Shown: piece after piece, positions 4,943 through 6,286 of the stretch
How the letters are laid out: every line of letters starts with the position of its first letter
How positions within the stretch are numbered: the first letter of the stretch is position 1
Assembly: GCA_946619805.1 (NCBI GenBank)
Contig: CAMOMM010000062.1
Span: forward strand, 1 to 6,286
Reading direction: 5' to 3'
Source: an uncultured Bacillota bacterium
GTDB taxonomy: Bacteria > Bacillota_I > Bacilli_A > Erysipelotrichales > Erysipelotrichaceae
DNA length: 6,286 bases
The notes under the pieces: model-generated
What the model saw: the letters and a program-made list of their open reading frames with translations, nothing else
What the model was told of the DNA's origin: nothing
Databases searched by the model: none
Program-made: the position numbers and the translations under genes

Positions 4943-6286
4943 ATGCCATCCATACCTGCAGAAGTAATTGAGGAAATCAAACGCAAGGCCAAGATCGAAG
5001 ATGTCATAAGCCATTACATTGAAGTCCAGCAAAAGGGCCGCAATTATGTGGCAATATGTCCTTTTCATGACGACCATGATCCGTCTCTGCAGATATCCGT
5101 GGACAAGCAGCTGTTCAAGTGCTTTGTGTGCGGTACCGGCGGCGATGTATTCAGTTTTGTGATGAACTTTGAAAAGATCAGCTATCCGGAAGCGGTGCGC
5201 AAGGTTGCTTCATTAATCGGCTACAATTACGATTTCGGCAGTTTTGAGAAGAGAGACAGCTTTGTTGAGACAGTGGCGCATAAGGCTCTGAAAGAAGCAG
5301 TGCTGTACTGCCGCAATGCCTTAAACAGTCAGGAAGGCCTCAAGGTAAAGGAGTATCTCAGAAGAAGGAAGCTGGATCAGGACATGATCGACCGCTTCGA
5401 AATGGGATATAATCCTTCCGGTGATGCCCTGTTCCGCTATCTCAGCGCCAAGGGCTTCCGGGAGAAGGACATCATTGCCGCTGATCTGGCCCGCCTGACC
5501 ACGGCAGGGATAAAGGATGTCTTCCGCGACCGTCTGATGATCCCGATCCATGACAACGACGGCCACCCAATCGGATTTACCGCCCGTTCACTGGATCCCA
5601 ATGCCGAAAGCAAGTACATCAACAGCCGTGATTCACAGCTGTTCAGAAAGGGAAACGTCATCTTCAACTTCCATAGAGCCAAAGATGCCATAAAGAACAT
5701 GAAATATGTCATCATGGCTGAAGGTCCGATGGATGTCATGGCCTTTAACAGAGCCGGGATCGAAAATGCTGTCTGTACCATGGGTACAGCCTGCACGAAA
5801 GACCAGCTAAGTGTTCTCAAGAAGGTCACCGGTCAGATGATACTGGCCTATGATGGCGACAATGCCGGTCAGAATGCGATATTCAAGGCCGGTAAGCTGG
5901 CCCGCTCACTGGGCTTTACAGTGAAGGTGCTGGCCAATACGACTCAGGATGACCCTGATGAGATCGTCACAAAGTATGGGCCTGAGGCTCTGAAGAAGAT
6001 GATCAGGGACTCCCATACCTGGATCGAATTCATCTTTGCCTATTATGAAAGAAAATACGATCTCTCCAGTTATTCGTCACGAAAGGAATACACCACTCGG
6101 GTGATGGAGGAGATCAATGCCCTGACGGATCAGTTTGACAAGCAGAATGCCATAAAGGTTCTGGAAGCCAAGACCGATCTGTCCGTCTCTTCCCTGGTAA
6201 AGGATGCCACTGCTGTGATAAACAAACCGGCTCCGGAAAAAAGGAAACCTTCCTCAAAGGTCAATTTTACGGGAGTCAGGATCGCT
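4943..6286 (+). CDS. dnaG: DNA primase DnaG (3' end outside window)
   Basis: DnaG synthesises RNA primers for Okazaki fragments and recruits the replicative helicase. The frame stays open to the window end (448 codons), so most of the helicase-binding C-terminal domain is missing. The N-terminal CHC2 zinc-binding domain has C39-PF-H42 and C60-FV-C63. The catalytic core contains FRDRLMIPI (194-202), GFTARSL (211-217) and KYINSRDSQLFRKG (224-237). The TOPRIM acidic residues are E260 (EGPMDVMAF) and D304/D306 (YDGDNAG). The FTAR segment stands where many primases have FGGR. AGGAG at 4933-4937 overlaps the previous gene's stop codon and lies 5 nt before the ATG. In Bacillota the sigma factor gene rpoD (sigA) commonly follows, but it would be outside this window. 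The identification is very secure. Confidence 0.97.
   Translation, partial: MPSIPAEVIEEIKRKAKIEDVISHYIEVQQKGRNYVAICPFHDDHDPSLQISVDKQLFKCFVCGTGGDVFSFVMNFEKISYPEAVRKVASLIGYNYDFGSFEKRDSFVETVAHKALKEAVLYCRNALNSQEGLKVKEYLRRRKLDQDMIDRFEMGYNPSGDALFRYLSAKGFREKDIIAADLARLTTAGIKDVFRDRLMIPIHDNDGHPIGFTARSLDPNAESKYINSRDSQLFRKGNVIFNFHRAKDAIKNMKYVIMAEGPMDVMAFNRAGIENAVCTMGTACTKDQLSVLKKVTGQMILAYDGDNAGQNAIFKAGKLARSLGFTVKVLANTTQDDPDEIVTKYGPEALKKMIRDSHTWIEFIFAYYERKYDLSSYSSRKEYTTRVMEEINALTDQFDKQNAIKVLEAKTDLSVSSLVKDATAVINKPAPEKRKPSSKVNFTGVRIA

Noticed and set aside
5437..5829. 130-codon open frame on the minus strand inside dnaG
   Set aside because: It is fully antisense to the conserved primase core (including the TOPRIM motifs) and has no recognisable protein features.
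1..6286. CRISPR array, tRNA or rRNA genes, insertion sequences, phage or defence genes
   Set aside because: No direct-repeat arrays, RNA-gene-like segments, transposases or mobile-element ends were seen; the plus strand is almost continuously occupied by housekeeping genes.

Overview
The window is a compact, all-plus-strand housekeeping gene cluster from a bacterium of the Bacillota (Firmicutes). The order is phoH (3' end only), a small cysteine-peptidase-like gene, ybeY, dgkA, cdd, era, recO, a single-chain glycyl-tRNA synthetase gene, and dnaG (5' part only). The ybeY-dgkA-cdd-era-recO-glyRS-dnaG order is characteristic of Bacillota. TGA is used as a stop (era, recO) and Trp is encoded by TGG, so the code is table 11, not the Mycoplasma code. 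By eye the base composition is moderate. A one-chain GlyRS next to dnaG, with no ccpN or yqfL between them, suggests an Erysipelotrichia-like lineage. That placement is inference, not something the sequence proves.

Layout. Positions 1-288 are the C-terminal 95 codons of PhoH. Positions 289-326 are a short gap holding one arm of an inverted repeat that encloses the ribosome-binding site and start of the next gene. Positions 327-686 encode a 119-residue protein that I read as a stand-alone peptidase C39-like domain. It has Cys3, His74 and Asp90 in the right arrangement, but the N-terminal segment that normally carries the oxyanion-hole Gln is missing. A good extended -10 promoter element (679-687) overlaps the end of this gene and sits just before ybeY. 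From 710 to the end, seven genes are packed with 13 nt or less between them. Four junctions overlap: ybeY/dgkA by 17 nt, dgkA/cdd and cdd/era by 1 nt each as TAATG, and era/recO by 8 nt. This implies one transcript with translational coupling. No stretch over 300 bases lacks a gene.

How the genes work together. YbeY (rRNA maturation endonuclease), Era (30S assembly GTPase that binds the 16S 3' end) and PhoH (ATPase often paired with YbeY) form a ribosome-maturation group. Glycyl-tRNA synthetase adds translation capacity. Cdd recycles pyrimidine nucleosides, DgkA recycles undecaprenol or diacylglycerol for the envelope, RecO acts in recombinational repair, and DnaG primes replication. The part that is not routine is 289-709: the C39-like gene, its hairpin-enclosed start, and the promoter at its end.
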